20,623 bases of DNA from Micavibrio sp. UBA2705 (lineage in GTDB: Bacteria; Pseudomonadota; Alphaproteobacteria; Micavibrionales; Micavibrionaceae): NCBI GenBank assembly GCA_002354205.1, contig DELD01000061.1:1-20623 (forward strand), in the 5' to 3' direction. The position numbers and the translations under genes were made by a program. Of the stretch, positions 1 through 7,852 are shown piece after piece. The stretch's first letter is position 1; each line of letters starts with the position of its first letter. The notes under the pieces are model-generated. The model saw only the letters and a list, made by a program, of their open reading frames with translations, was not told where the DNA came from and did no database searches.

Positions 1-206
1 GCGTTTATAAATTCAAAAACTGGAAAAAAGCGCAAGATTTCGCTATGCGTATCGGCGCACTCGCCGAAGACGAACAGCACCACCCCGCTATCTTGCTTGA
101 ATGGGGCAAAGTCAAAATTACATGGTGGACACATGCAATAAGCGGCCTGCACAAAAATGACTTTATCTGCGCTGCAAAAACCGATGAAATATTTAATGAT
201 CTATAA
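1..206 (+). CDS. phhB: Pterin-4-alpha-carbinolamine dehydratase, 3' end only
   Basis: This is the C-terminal part of a PCD/DCoH protein, cut by the left window edge. The first complete codon is at 3, and 67 residues are visible before the TAA at 204-206. The family signature is clear: the His-His-Pro at fragment residues 26-28 (after AEDEQ) and Thr-His at 43-44 within TWWTHAISGLHKNDF, followed by the usual C-terminal helix. The enzyme dehydrates 4a-hydroxytetrahydrobiopterin, recycling the pterin cofactor of phenylalanine hydroxylase in the cytoplasm. Homogentisate dioxygenase lies 1.3 kb away, which fits a phenylalanine/tyrosine breakdown role; phhA would be worth looking for to the left. 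The gene is followed immediately by a strong hairpin terminator. Confidence 0.9.
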   Translation, partial: VYKFKNWKKAQDFAMRIGALAEDEQHHPAILLEWGKVKITWWTHAISGLHKNDFICAAKTDEIFNDL

Positions 207-208
207 AC

Positions 209-235
209 AAAAAGCGGCTCAAAAAGCCGCTTTTT
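209..235 (+). terminator. Bidirectional intrinsic terminator between phhB and the 151-residue gene
   Basis: A perfect 11-bp stem (209-219 with 225-235) of the AAAAAGCGGCT type closes a 5-nt loop. It has A-runs on the left and T-runs on the right, so it reads as a rho-independent terminator on both strands. It sits between two convergent genes, phhB (plus) and the gene at 263-718 (minus). Confidence 0.9.
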
Positions 236-262
236 CCTCATTCTTAAAGCTAATTAGGCTTC

Positions 263-718
263 TTAAAAGCGATTAGCCATCGTCACATAAACACCACTTT
301 TCACATCCGCAGTTTTGTCCTCGCATTTATTCCATGCGTCTACACTATATGCGGCCATTCTTGCGTCTAAGCTATCTACATCTATTGGTGTATCTATCTT
401 ATCGCCGTATGCATCTTTTGCCATTGCAACAAAACAATTGCGCGAGACAATCTGATTTTTAGGGCGCATTGGGAACCCCTCGCGTTTTACAAAAAAATCT
501 GTTTCTATCATAAACTGTGTGTAAGCAGACTTCTTTGTAAATATACCCTTTAGTGCTGTGGCTGGCTTAACGGCCGCATTAATGTATAAATTTTGCGCAA
601 AGCTGAAATTCGCCGCATACTCCGCATTACGTAAATCCACGGCTTCGCCAAGATTAACATATTTATCGGTCATTTCATTAAAAATGGCACTGAGTGTTGT
701 TTGCTGCTTTTCTGACAT
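263..718 (-). CDS. Hypothetical protein, 151 residues
   Basis: I do not recognise this protein. It is a soluble, mixed-composition 151-residue sequence with no signal peptide and no membrane segment. Two cysteines lie in the C-terminal half (in SRNCF and NKCED). The start at 718 is supported by an AGGGA ribosome binding site nine bases upstream and by a good sigma-70-type promoter at 761-789. The gene ends before a bidirectional terminator. Its upstream neighbour on the same strand (838-1467) has a promoter of the same design, so the two may be co-regulated although they do not look like one operon. Coding is likely because the frame is long and carries its own expression signals, but no function can be assigned. 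Confidence 0.75.
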   Translation of the reverse strand: MSEKQQTTLSAIFNEMTDKYVNLGEAVDLRNAEYAANFSFAQNLYINAAVKPATALKGIFTKKSAYTQFMIETDFFVKREGFPMRPKNQIVSRNCFVAMAKDAYGDKIDTPIDVDSLDARMAAYSVDAWNKCEDKTADVKSGVYVTMANRF

Positions 719-760
719 GATGTATATCCCTGTTATATGAATTACTCAGATTATTTACAT

Positions 761-789
761 AACATAAAGCCTCCCCTGAGTTATGTCAA
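761..789 (-). promoter_or_regulatory. Sigma-70-type promoter of the 151-residue gene
   Basis: On the minus strand a perfect -35 TTGACA (789-784) is followed by a 17-nt spacer and a -10 TATGTT (766-761), about 43 nt upstream of the start codon. The flanking bases (GTTGACAT at the -35, TTATGT at the -10) and the spacing match the promoter at 1502-1534. Confidence 0.6.
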
Positions 790-837
790 CATTAAAAATC
801 TGCCCTCGCGTTTATACTGGCTTTACTTTTACTCCCT

Positions 838-1467
838 CTAAATACGCGGTACGCCGCTGCCAATATTTTGATTGTTAGACCCCTGTGGTTTAGGACGAAT
901 AAAGCGGCTATTGACCGTAGCTTTTATTTTATCTTTACCATCTCTATCGCCGGGGGTATAAGCTGGGTGGCTCCACGCATTATATGTGTCGCGCGGGGAA
1001 AAGTTTATCATTGTAGATCTATGACGGCTCACACTGTGGCGTACAGTTGTTGCCTTACGCGGTAAGCGGTCAAACCCTGCAAATTGTAATTCCACATTAT
1101 ACGCTGCCGCGACATCATGTAACGCAACAATTTGTTCTGTTAAGCCTGCAAGTTCCTCACGCGAATAAGACGCGCCATCAACATCAATAGAGAACGAATA
1201 GCTCCCTAAAGACGTGCCGTATTTTTCATGTAAACGCTGGAAAATATTCTCGCCACGCCCCATATTCTGGGCAAGTTTCTTTATATCGATGCCAGCATCA
1301 CCTGCGGCAGATAGTGTTTCTTCAAATTCTGCCTGTATACGCACAGGCAAACCAGACATGAAACTAGACAGCCTTGCCAATTGGCGCTCATGTTCAATTT
1401 GCTGCGGTGTTTGTGCTGCTGGTTCATTAAAAAACAAACGCAATACGGGAAAATCTTTAAAGCCCAT
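838..1467 (-). CDS. Hypothetical protein, 209 residues
   Basis: Not recognised. The N-terminal 130 residues look like a soluble helical domain (charged helices around QQIEHERQLARL and SREELAGLTEQIVALHDVAAAYNV, split by a short SYSFSIDVDG strand-like stretch). The last 75 residues are basic, rich in Arg, Ser, Pro and Asn, and probably disordered, ending in a Gly/Ser/Asn-rich tail. There is no signal peptide or membrane segment. The ribosome binding site is weak (GGTAAGA close to the ATG), but a strong promoter-like sequence lies 40-70 nt upstream. The gene lies downstream of hmgA on the same strand with an 83-bp gap, so some read-through from hmgA is possible because no terminator is visible between them. 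Confidence 0.75.
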   Translation of the reverse strand: MGFKDFPVLRLFFNEPAAQTPQQIEHERQLARLSSFMSGLPVRIQAEFEETLSAAGDAGIDIKKLAQNMGRGENIFQRLHEKYGTSLGSYSFSIDVDGASYSREELAGLTEQIVALHDVAAAYNVELQFAGFDRLPRKATTVRHSVSRHRSTMINFSPRDTYNAWSHPAYTPGDRDGKDKIKATVNSRFIRPKPQGSNNQNIGSGVPRI

Positions 1468-1501
1468 TTCTTACCAACCTGTTGTGTTATTCGTTACGAT
1501 T

Positions 1502-1534
1502 ATTATACATAAACAGGCACAACCATAATGTCAA
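1502..1534 (-). promoter_or_regulatory. Sigma-70-type promoter of the 209-residue gene
   Basis: On the minus strand there is a perfect -35 TTGACA (1534-1529), a 17-nt spacer, and a -10 TATGTA (1511-1506) that runs straight into a perfect TATAAT (1507-1502, spacer 21). The layout GTTGACAT-N15-TTATGT is identical to that at 761-789. Confidence 0.55.
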
Positions 1535-1550
1535 CCCTAAGCTTTGCTTA

Positions 1551-2846
1551 TCACCCTTTATGCAAACTATCCCAAACATCTAAATAATCAGGCTGAAAAT
1601 TATCACCCTCTAACGCTTGTGCCGTCGGGCGCATGATGTAACGGCTTTCAAACATAAAGGCCATACCGCCATCTAAATATTGTGGCGCAAGTTCGGTATT
1701 ACTCGCCTTTTGATATGTCTTGGCGTCAGGGCCATGTGCAGACATGCAATTATGCAATGAATAACCACCAGGAACAAAGCCATCAGCCTTGCCGTCATAT
1801 TCGCCGTTTATCATGCCCATAAATTCGCTCATAATATTACGGTGGAAATAAGGTGGGCGGAAAGTATTTTCTGCGACCATCCAGCGCGGTGGGAAGACAA
1901 CAAAATCAAGGTTCGCTGTGCCTTCGATTACGCTTGGCGATGTTAACACGGTAAAAATTGACGGATCAGGGTGGTCGAAACTGACGCTGTTGATCACGTT
2001 GAAATTTTTAAGGTCATATTTATACGGCGCATAATTGCCATGCCACGCCACAACATTTAACGGCGATGAACGCAATGGCGCAGACCATAATTTTCCCGCA
2101 AATTTCGCGATCATCGTCATCGCGCCCTCTTTTTCTTCATAAGCAGCTTCGGGGGTTAGGAAATCGCGCTCATTAGCAAGGCCGTTCGCGCCAATGGGAC
2201 CGCGCGCAGGAAGCTCTAACGGGCTGCCGTAATTTTCGCAAATATAGCCTGATATGTCTTCGCAGCCCTCAGCCAAATCGACAGCGAATTTAATGCCGCG
2301 CGGAATCACAACAATTTCCTCGGGCGCGGCTTCAATCACGCCCATTTCACTGCGAATAACCATGCTACCTTGCTGCGGGACAATTAATAACTCCCCATCA
2401 GCATTGTAAAAATAACGCCCATGATCCGCCATCGACTGATTGGCTTGATAAACATGCACCGCAAGGCCTGACCATTCATCAATATTGCCATTACCTGCAA
2501 CTGTGTGTATGCCGTCTATGAAATCTCTATGCTTATGAAGGATGGCGCGCTGCCCCCAACGCATTTGGTTCGGGGAAACTACGCTATCACAAAACGGCGC
2601 GCTTTGAAAATCAGATGCGCGTTCATAGGGAACATAGCGCCCATGACAAACTGAGGGGTAGAGCCGATACAGCCAGCTTCGCTTATTTGCCGCTTTTGGC
2701 GCGGTAAAGGATGAGCCGCTAATTTGTTCTGCGTAAAGCCCATAAGGCGCACGCTGCGGTGAATTTTGTCCTTCAGGAAGCGCCCCCGTCTTTGCTTCAC
2801 TAGCAAAATGGTTCCCAAAACCTAACATATATCCGCGCGTATCCAT
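1551..2846 (-). CDS. hmgA: Homogentisate 1,2-dioxygenase
   Basis: This Fe(II) ring-cleaving dioxygenase turns homogentisate into maleylacetoacetate in tyrosine/phenylalanine breakdown in the cytoplasm. The length (431 residues) is normal for the family. The iron ligands can be read directly and fall at the same numbers as in the human enzyme: His335 and Glu341 in YFHRNIMSEFMG and His371 in SAHGPD; the proposed acid/base His292 is in FDHPDP. The N-terminal LGFGNHFASEAKTGALPEGQ block is also typical. The start at 2846 has an AAGGGG ribosome binding site seven bases upstream, but that site is the 3' arm of a hairpin (2854-2876). No maleylacetoacetate isomerase or fumarylacetoacetase is next to it, so the rest of the pathway lies elsewhere. 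Confidence 0.97.
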   Translation of the reverse strand: MDTRGYMLGFGNHFASEAKTGALPEGQNSPQRAPYGLYAEQISGSSFTAPKAANKRSWLYRLYPSVCHGRYVPYERASDFQSAPFCDSVVSPNQMRWGQRAILHKHRDFIDGIHTVAGNGNIDEWSGLAVHVYQANQSMADHGRYFYNADGELLIVPQQGSMVIRSEMGVIEAAPEEIVVIPRGIKFAVDLAEGCEDISGYICENYGSPLELPARGPIGANGLANERDFLTPEAAYEEKEGAMTMIAKFAGKLWSAPLRSSPLNVVAWHGNYAPYKYDLKNFNVINSVSFDHPDPSIFTVLTSPSVIEGTANLDFVVFPPRWMVAENTFRPPYFHRNIMSEFMGMINGEYDGKADGFVPGGYSLHNCMSAHGPDAKTYQKASNTELAPQYLDGGMAFMFESRYIMRPTAQALEGDNFQPDYLDVWDSLHKG

Positions 2847-2876
2847 AAAAAATCCCCTTATAATATTTATAAGGGG
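2847..2876 (-). promoter_or_regulatory. Hairpin overlapping the hmgA ribosome binding site
   Basis: A perfect 10-bp inverted repeat (2854-2863 with 2867-2876, 3-nt loop) lies in the 67-bp gap between the response regulator gene and hmgA. On the minus-strand transcript its 3' arm is the AAGGGG Shine-Dalgarno sequence of hmgA. It is followed by A and six U, which end at the ATG. It therefore looks both like a weak terminator for the upstream gene and like a hairpin that hides the hmgA ribosome binding site. The structure is visible; the role is inferred. Confidence 0.5.
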
Positions 2877-2913
2877 TATTTTATGCGTCCGCTAAGCTTC
2901 TCGCAAGCACAAT

Positions 2914-3294
2914 CTAGCCTTTAAGTAAGCTCTCTAGCTTTTGAACAGCTTCAACAGAAAGCGGTTTTTCTTGATATTGTTTAACAAATTTATACTGCAT
3001 AGATTCTTCTTTATCACGTTCCTGTGATGATGATGTCAGCATGACCACAACGCTTGCTGGGTCGCTATGCATTTTTGTGTACTCTGCCAAAAATTCATGG
3101 CCGTTCATGCGCGGCATATTAATATCCAGTAAAATCATTTCAGGCGGCTTATCAAGCTGCGCCAAGATCTCTAAGCCTTCTTTGCCATCATAGGCCTTAA
3201 GGATCTCAATATCATTGTTGTATTCTTCTAAGATACACGAACAGATAAACTGATCTGTCTCACTGTCATCAATAACCAATACGCGCTGAATCAT
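2914..3294 (-). CDS. Single-domain CheY-like response regulator
   Basis: This is a receiver domain with no output domain. Counting from the ATG at 3294 (126 residues) the phosphorylation set is complete: Asp9-Asp10 in VLVIDDSE, acceptor Asp57 in MILLDINMP, Thr87 in VMLTSS and Lys110 in YQEKPLS. An in-frame ATG at 3327 would add 11 residues. I prefer 3294 because receiver domains usually begin a few residues before the first strand, and the sequence before 3327 has only a CTGAG touching the start codon. No histidine kinase is adjacent, so the partner is unknown. It is of the kind that works in phosphorelays or by docking to another protein. hmgA follows on the same strand 67 bp later. Confidence 0.88.
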   Translation of the reverse strand: MIQRVLVIDDSETDQFICSCILEEYNNDIEILKAYDGKEGLEILAQLDKPPEMILLDINMPRMNGHEFLAEYTKMHSDPASVVVMLTSSSQERDKEESMQYKFVKQYQEKPLSVEAVQKLESLLKG

Positions 3295-3494
3295 ATATTT
3301 ATAACCTGTGCTGTTTGCTTTTTTCATCTCAGAACATAATATACTAAATCAAGAGCATTAAAAACATCCTAATTGTTAAATTCTATGCAAGAGTCTTTAC
3401 TTATTAGTTAACAGAATTATAAAACTTATATATAGTGAAGTTTATAGACGTTACAGCTACACTAAAGCTTAACAAACATACCAAGGGGTTACGT

Positions 3495-4700
3495 ATGACC
3501 ACATCCTTCCACAATCATTTAGACCAAGAATTAAACGCCATTAAAGAGGCCGGTCTTTATAAGGGCGAGCGCCCCATCCACAGCCAGCAAAGCGCAGAGA
3601 TAACAGTTGCCAACGACCAAAGCGTTTTAAATTTCTGCGCAAATAACTATCTTGGTCTTGCCAATAACCCCTTATTGATTAGCGCCGCGAAAGACGCGCT
3701 TGATAGCTACGGCTTTGGCATGGCTTCGGTACGCTTTATCTGCGGTACGCTTGATATCCACAAACAGCTTGAAGCGCGGATTTCTAAATTCACAGGCAAA
3801 GAAGATACGATTTTATATCCATCCTGTTTTGATGCCAATGGCGGTCTATTTGAAACATTACTCACTGCCGAAGATGCAATTATTAGTGACGCGTTAAACC
3901 ATGCAAGCATCATTGATGGCATCCGCCTTAGCAAAGCGCAGCGTTATCGTTATAACAACAGTGACATGACTGATTTAGAGCGCTGCTTAAAAGAATCGCA
4001 ATCTGCACGCTACCGCCTAATCGCAACAGATGGCGTATTTTCAATGGATGGCTATATTGCCAAGCTGCCTGAGATTTGCGCTTTGGCAGAAAAATATGAT
4101 GCTTTGGTCATGATTGATGATTGTCACGCCGCAGGTTTTATGGGCAAAAATGGCGGCGGCACGGCGGATTACCACAATGTCGTCGACAAAATTGATATTA
4201 TCACCGGTACACTTGGTAAAGCACTTGGCGGCGCATCAGGCGGTTATATTTCTGCGCGCAAGCCCGTCATTGAAATGCTGCGTCAACGTTCGCGCCCTTA
4301 TTTATTTTCAAATACCCTCGCCCCAGTTATTGCCGCGACATCCATTGCCGTGCTTGATATGTTAGAAAAAGATGGCGCAGCAATGCGTAAAAAACTCCAA
4401 GAAAATAGTGCTTATTTCCGCGCAGAAATGACCAAGCTCGGCTTTGACTTACTCGATGGCGACCACCCGATTATCCCTGTCATGCTGTATGACGCGGCGC
4501 TCGCGTCCAAATTCGCCGACGAGATGTTACAGCGCGGCGTTTATGTTGTCGGCTTTTCATTCCCCGTCGTGCCCAAAGGCCAAGCACGCATACGTACACA
4601 AATGTCTTGCGCCCATAATAAAGAGCATTTAGACAAAGCCATTGCTGCCTTCGCAGAAGTCGGCAGAAAACTCGGCGTATTACAAAGAAAGACCGCATAA
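3495..4700 (+). CDS. kbl: 2-amino-3-ketobutyrate CoA ligase (glycine C-acetyltransferase)
   Basis: This pyridoxal-phosphate enzyme splits 2-amino-3-oxobutyrate with CoA into glycine and acetyl-CoA, the second step of threonine breakdown. It is 401 residues, against 398 in E. coli, and very similar along its whole length. The cofactor lysine is Lys242 in TGTLGKALGG, the ring-stacking His136 is in SDALNHAS, and the Asp-Asp-Cys-His at 208-211 is the usual D-x-H site. Blocks such as NFCANNYLGLAN and FGMASVRFICGT are nearly unchanged. The ATG at 3495 has AAGGGG seven bases upstream; an upstream in-frame start at 3435 would add 20 residues not found in the family. The dehydrogenase gene follows one base after the stop, so the two form an operon. 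Confidence 0.97.
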   Translation: MTTSFHNHLDQELNAIKEAGLYKGERPIHSQQSAEITVANDQSVLNFCANNYLGLANNPLLISAAKDALDSYGFGMASVRFICGTLDIHKQLEARISKFTGKEDTILYPSCFDANGGLFETLLTAEDAIISDALNHASIIDGIRLSKAQRYRYNNSDMTDLERCLKESQSARYRLIATDGVFSMDGYIAKLPEICALAEKYDALVMIDDCHAAGFMGKNGGGTADYHNVVDKIDIITGTLGKALGGASGGYISARKPVIEMLRQRSRPYLFSNTLAPVIAATSIAVLDMLEKDGAAMRKKLQENSAYFRAEMTKLGFDLLDGDHPIIPVMLYDAALASKFADEMLQRGVYVVGFSFPVVPKGQARIRTQMSCAHNKEHLDKAIAAFAEVGRKLGVLQRKTA

Positions 4701-4701
4701 T

Positions 4702-5730
4702 ATGAAAGCACTATCTAAACTAAAAGCCGAAGAAGGTATCTGGATGATTGAGGATGCGGATATACCGCAAATCAGCCCGAGCGAAGTTTTAATAAAAATC
4801 AAAAAAACAGCGATTTGCGGCACGGATATTCATATTTACAACTGGGATGAATGGTCACAAAAAACCATCCCCGTCCCCATGATTACAGGCCACGAATATG
4901 TTGGAGAAATTGTTGAGATCGGCAGCGACGTTACAACAGTAAAAGTCGGCCAGCGTGTATCTGGTGAAGGCCATATTGTCTGCGGTCAGTGTCGTAACTG
5001 CCGCGGCGGGCGCCTGCATTTATGCCCTAAAACCATTGGCATAGGCGTAAATATTCAAGGCGCTTTTGCCGAATATTTAAAACTTCCCGCCAGCAATGTC
5101 TGCCCCATCCCTGATGAAATTCCTGATGAAATAGCGGCGATTTTCGACCCCTTTGGCAATGCCGTTCATACTGCATTATCATTCAACCTTGTCGGTGAGG
5201 ATGTTCTGATCACCGGCGCAGGCTCTATTGGTATTATGGCGGCAGCTGTTTGCCGTCACGCAGGCGCGCGCCACGTTGTGATTACAGACATTAACCCATA
5301 CCGCCTAGAGCTTGCAAAAAAAATGGGCATTGAACATGCCGTCAACGTTGAGAAAACAGATATGAAAGCTTTAATGAAAAAGCTGCATATTACAGAAGGC
5401 TTTGATGTTGCGCTTGAAATGTCTGGCGCAGCCCCTGCTTTCCAGACAATTTTTGACACAATCATTCACGGCGGCAAAATCGCGCTGCTCGGCATTCCGC
5501 CCAGTGACATGCCTGTTGATTGGAACCAAGTCATTTTCAAAGGCCTGACCTTAAAAGGTATTTATGGCCGCGAAATGTACGAAACATGGCATAAAATGAA
5601 AATGATGGTTATGGGGGATCTTGATATCAGCCCGATTATCACCCATGAATTTAACATTGATGAATACCAAGAAGCCTTTGCCATTGCGCGCTCAGGACAA
5701 TCAGGCAAAGTTATTCTCAACTGGGACTGA
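4702..5730 (+). CDS. tdh: L-threonine 3-dehydrogenase
   Basis: This zinc-dependent medium-chain dehydrogenase oxidises L-threonine to 2-amino-3-oxobutyrate with NAD+, feeding Kbl. It is 342 residues (E. coli 341). The catalytic zinc site is Cys39 in AICGTDIH with His64-Glu65 in GHEYVGE. The structural zinc cysteines are 94, 97, 100 and 108. The Rossmann motif GAGSIG is at 172-177. The start at 4702 is one base after the kbl stop, and the ribosome binding site is weak (AAAGAAAG inside kbl), which suggests translational coupling. An upstream in-frame ATG at 4642 lies inside kbl and would add a tail foreign to the family. Confidence 0.97.
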   Translation: MKALSKLKAEEGIWMIEDADIPQISPSEVLIKIKKTAICGTDIHIYNWDEWSQKTIPVPMITGHEYVGEIVEIGSDVTTVKVGQRVSGEGHIVCGQCRNCRGGRLHLCPKTIGIGVNIQGAFAEYLKLPASNVCPIPDEIPDEIAAIFDPFGNAVHTALSFNLVGEDVLITGAGSIGIMAAAVCRHAGARHVVITDINPYRLELAKKMGIEHAVNVEKTDMKALMKKLHITEGFDVALEMSGAAPAFQTIFDTIIHGGKIALLGIPPSDMPVDWNQVIFKGLTLKGIYGREMYETWHKMKMMVMGDLDISPIITHEFNIDEYQEAFAIARSGQSGKVILNWD

Positions 5731-5756
5731 GCCCCGCTTTTCTAGTAAACAGAAAC

Positions 5757-5786
5757 AAAAAATGGCACCCTTAAAAAAGGGTGCCA
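5757..5786 (-). terminator. Intrinsic terminator of the YcaC-like gene, possibly bidirectional
   Basis: A 10-bp stem (5763-5772 with 5777-5786) closes an AAAA loop. On the minus strand it is followed by six T, then GTTT (down to about 5753), a good U-tract for the gene at 5824-6507. On the plus strand the trailing sequence is AAAGTTGTG, so it would end tdh transcription only weakly. Confidence 0.8.
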
Positions 5787-5823
5787 AAGTTGTGCAGGAC
5801 TTTAGTGGAGTGTGTAGAAGTTG

Positions 5824-6507
5824 TTAGGCCGCTTTAATATGCGTCTTCTCGACAGGCTGCGGGTAGCCGCCACGCTGCGGTTCACGATGAATATGCGTCT
5901 GTGCGTAATCAACGCCCATGCCATAGCTGCCATAATGAGTGCGGATAATATCTAATGTCGCTTCATAACTTTCCGCGCGCGCCCAGTCGCGTTGCAGCTC
6001 TAACAAGACTTGCAGCGATGTCATCGGCACGGCGCCCGCCTTTTCAGCGCGCGTCATCGCTGCATATTGCGCTTCAGGGCTAACTTCGCCGCACGCATCG
6101 CCGATGATATACACTTCATAACCATCTTTTAACGCACAAAGCGTTGGGAAATTGACGCAAGCGCCAGTCCAAAGACCTGAAATAACAATTTTCTTGCGGC
6201 CGCTCGCTTTAATGGCGTTGACAACATTTTTATCTTCCCAAAAATTCATAGTCGTGCGTTCATGCGGGTCTTGTTGTAAAACTTCAAGAAGCTCAGGCCA
6301 GACATAGCCAGAGAAAGCTTCGCTTTCAATACTCGTCAGAACTGTCGGCGCATTAAAAGCGCGCGCGGTTTTTGCCAGCGCTATCGTGTTGTTTTTCAAA
6401 AGCTGCGTATCAATTGAACGCACACCAAAAGCCATTTGCGGCTGCTGGTCAACGAAAACAAAAACAGCATTTTCAGGGTTTAGGAGGTGTTGTGTAGCAA
6501 AAGTCAT
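5824..6507 (-). CDS. YcaC-like isochorismatase-family cysteine hydrolase
   Basis: This 227-residue protein has the isochorismatase fold. The catalytic residues visible are Asp20 in VFVDQQ and Cys117 in SGLWTGACVNFP; Arg84 occupies the position that is usually a basic third member. The run from ENAVFVFVDQQ through AGAVPMTSLQVLLELQRDW follows E. coli YcaC closely, with a 20-residue longer, His/Arg/Pro-rich C-terminal tail. YcaC-type proteins form octamers and their natural substrate is not settled, so only 'hydrolase' is safe. The start at 6507 has AGAAGGA nine bases upstream. The 266-bp region in front holds two inverted repeats that could be operator sites. Confidence 0.85.
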   Translation of the reverse strand: MTFATQHLLNPENAVFVFVDQQPQMAFGVRSIDTQLLKNNTIALAKTARAFNAPTVLTSIESEAFSGYVWPELLEVLQQDPHERTTMNFWEDKNVVNAIKASGRKKIVISGLWTGACVNFPTLCALKDGYEVYIIGDACGEVSPEAQYAAMTRAEKAGAVPMTSLQVLLELQRDWARAESYEATLDIIRTHYGSYGMGVDYAQTHIHREPQRGGYPQPVEKTHIKAA

Positions 6508-6773
6508 AAGCGTTATCCTTCTCTTATAAATGTAATTAATTTAAATTGAGCAACTTCTAAGATAAGCATCGGTGCAAATAAGGGCTGACCAAGCAGCAAG
6601 CAAGGCTTGGTCATATCAGGACAAACGGTTTCATTGGGGTTGAAACATTCGCCTGTGCGCTTATTTGTAGTAAAGTATGGAATGATAGTGGAATATATTA
6701 ATTAATAAAAAGTTAACGTAAATTTTATCTATATAACCATTTGTAAAACAACATTATTTATACAGAAAAACAC
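6508..6773. promoter_or_regulatory. Divergent control region with inverted repeats and a CtrA-type box
   Basis: No gene fits here. Two inverted repeats lie on the side of the YcaC-like gene: a perfect 9-bp stem, TGACCAAGC (6586-6594) with 6605-6613, and GTTTCA (6628-6633) with TGAAAC (6641-6646). Neither has a U-run, so they are better candidates for protein binding than for termination. Near hemH, TTAA-N7-TTAA at 6702-6716 matches the CtrA consensus exactly, but this stretch is so A/T-rich that chance is a real explanation. Confidence 0.35.
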
Positions 6774-7832
6774 ATGAAGCACAGCGAATCACCTTCAAAT
6801 ATTTACCAAATTGAAAAGACAGAAAGCCATCCAGCGCCTAAATTTGGTCGCATCGGCGTGGTGCTGGTCAATTTAGGCACGCCTGATGGCACTGATTATT
6901 GGTCAATGCGCAAATATTTATCGGAATTTTTAAGCGATACGCGCGTGATTAATCTGCCTAAACTGCTTTGGCAGCCGCTTTTGCAAGGTATTATTCTTTC
7001 CACCCGCCCGACGCGCAGCGGTAAGGCTTATCGTTCGATTTGGAATAATGAAAAAGACGAATCGCCGTTAAAAACCATTACACGCGCGCAATGTGAAAAA
7101 ATATCCGCGCGGCTTAGTGAGGCGCATCCTGATATTGCGGTGACATGGGCAATGCGTTACGGCAACCCATCCATTAAAAGCGCTATAGATAAACTCAGCG
7201 CACAGGGCTGTAGCAAGATTCTCTTTTTCGCGCTTTATCCGCAATATAGTGCGACGACGACAGCATCAGTTTTTGACAAAGCGTTTGAACACCTTAAAAC
7301 CATGCGCTGGCAGCCTGCGATACGCACATCAAGCCCATGGTATGATCGCGATGATTATATTGACGTTCTCGCCGCGAGCGTAAACAGCAAGCTCGCCACA
7401 CTCGACCAGCCGCCCGAATATATTTTGACATCATTTCACGGCTTGCCACAGAAATACTTAGAGAAAGGCGATCCTTACCACTGTATGTGCGTTAAAAATT
7501 CACGACTTCTGCAAGAGCGCCTTAATTGGCCTAAAGAAAAATGGCTGACAACATTCCAATCGCGCTTTGGCCCTGCGAAATGGTTGCAGCCCTACACTGA
7601 ACCCGCATTAATTGAGCTCGCACAAAAAGGCGTAAAACGCGTTGCAATCCTCTCACCCGCCTTTGTCTCAGACTGCATTGAAACGCTTGAGGAACTTTCC
7701 ATAGAAGCAAAAAATGCATTCCTAGAACATGGCGGCGAAGCGTTCACCTACATACCATGCCTTAATGACGAAGATGCGCATATGGATTTGTTGACAGGGT
7801 ATATACAGCAAGAACTACAAGGCTGGATATAG
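6774..7832 (+). CDS. hemH: Ferrochelatase
   Basis: Inserts Fe2+ into protoporphyrin IX, the last step of protoheme synthesis, at the cytoplasmic face of the membrane. The 352 residues carry the conserved VVLVNLGTPD start (29-38), catalytic His222 in TSFHGLPQKYLEKGDPYHC, the SRFGPAKWLQPYT loop (about 263-275), and the SPAFVSDCIETLEEL block with the conserved acidic Glu303. No cluster of cysteines at the C-terminus is seen, so there is no clear sign of the iron-sulfur cluster found in some family members. The N-terminal 22 residues precede the domain and the start has no clear ribosome binding site, so the true start could be slightly different. The gene stands alone and converges with the small gene at 7853 after 20 bp. 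Confidence 0.95.
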   Translation: MKHSESPSNIYQIEKTESHPAPKFGRIGVVLVNLGTPDGTDYWSMRKYLSEFLSDTRVINLPKLLWQPLLQGIILSTRPTRSGKAYRSIWNNEKDESPLKTITRAQCEKISARLSEAHPDIAVTWAMRYGNPSIKSAIDKLSAQGCSKILFFALYPQYSATTTASVFDKAFEHLKTMRWQPAIRTSSPWYDRDDYIDVLAASVNSKLATLDQPPEYILTSFHGLPQKYLEKGDPYHCMCVKNSRLLQERLNWPKEKWLTTFQSRFGPAKWLQPYTEPALIELAQKGVKRVAILSPAFVSDCIETLEELSIEAKNAFLEHGGEAFTYIPCLNDEDAHMDLLTGYIQQELQGWI

Positions 7833-7852
7833 CCGCAGAGTAAACGTGAAGT

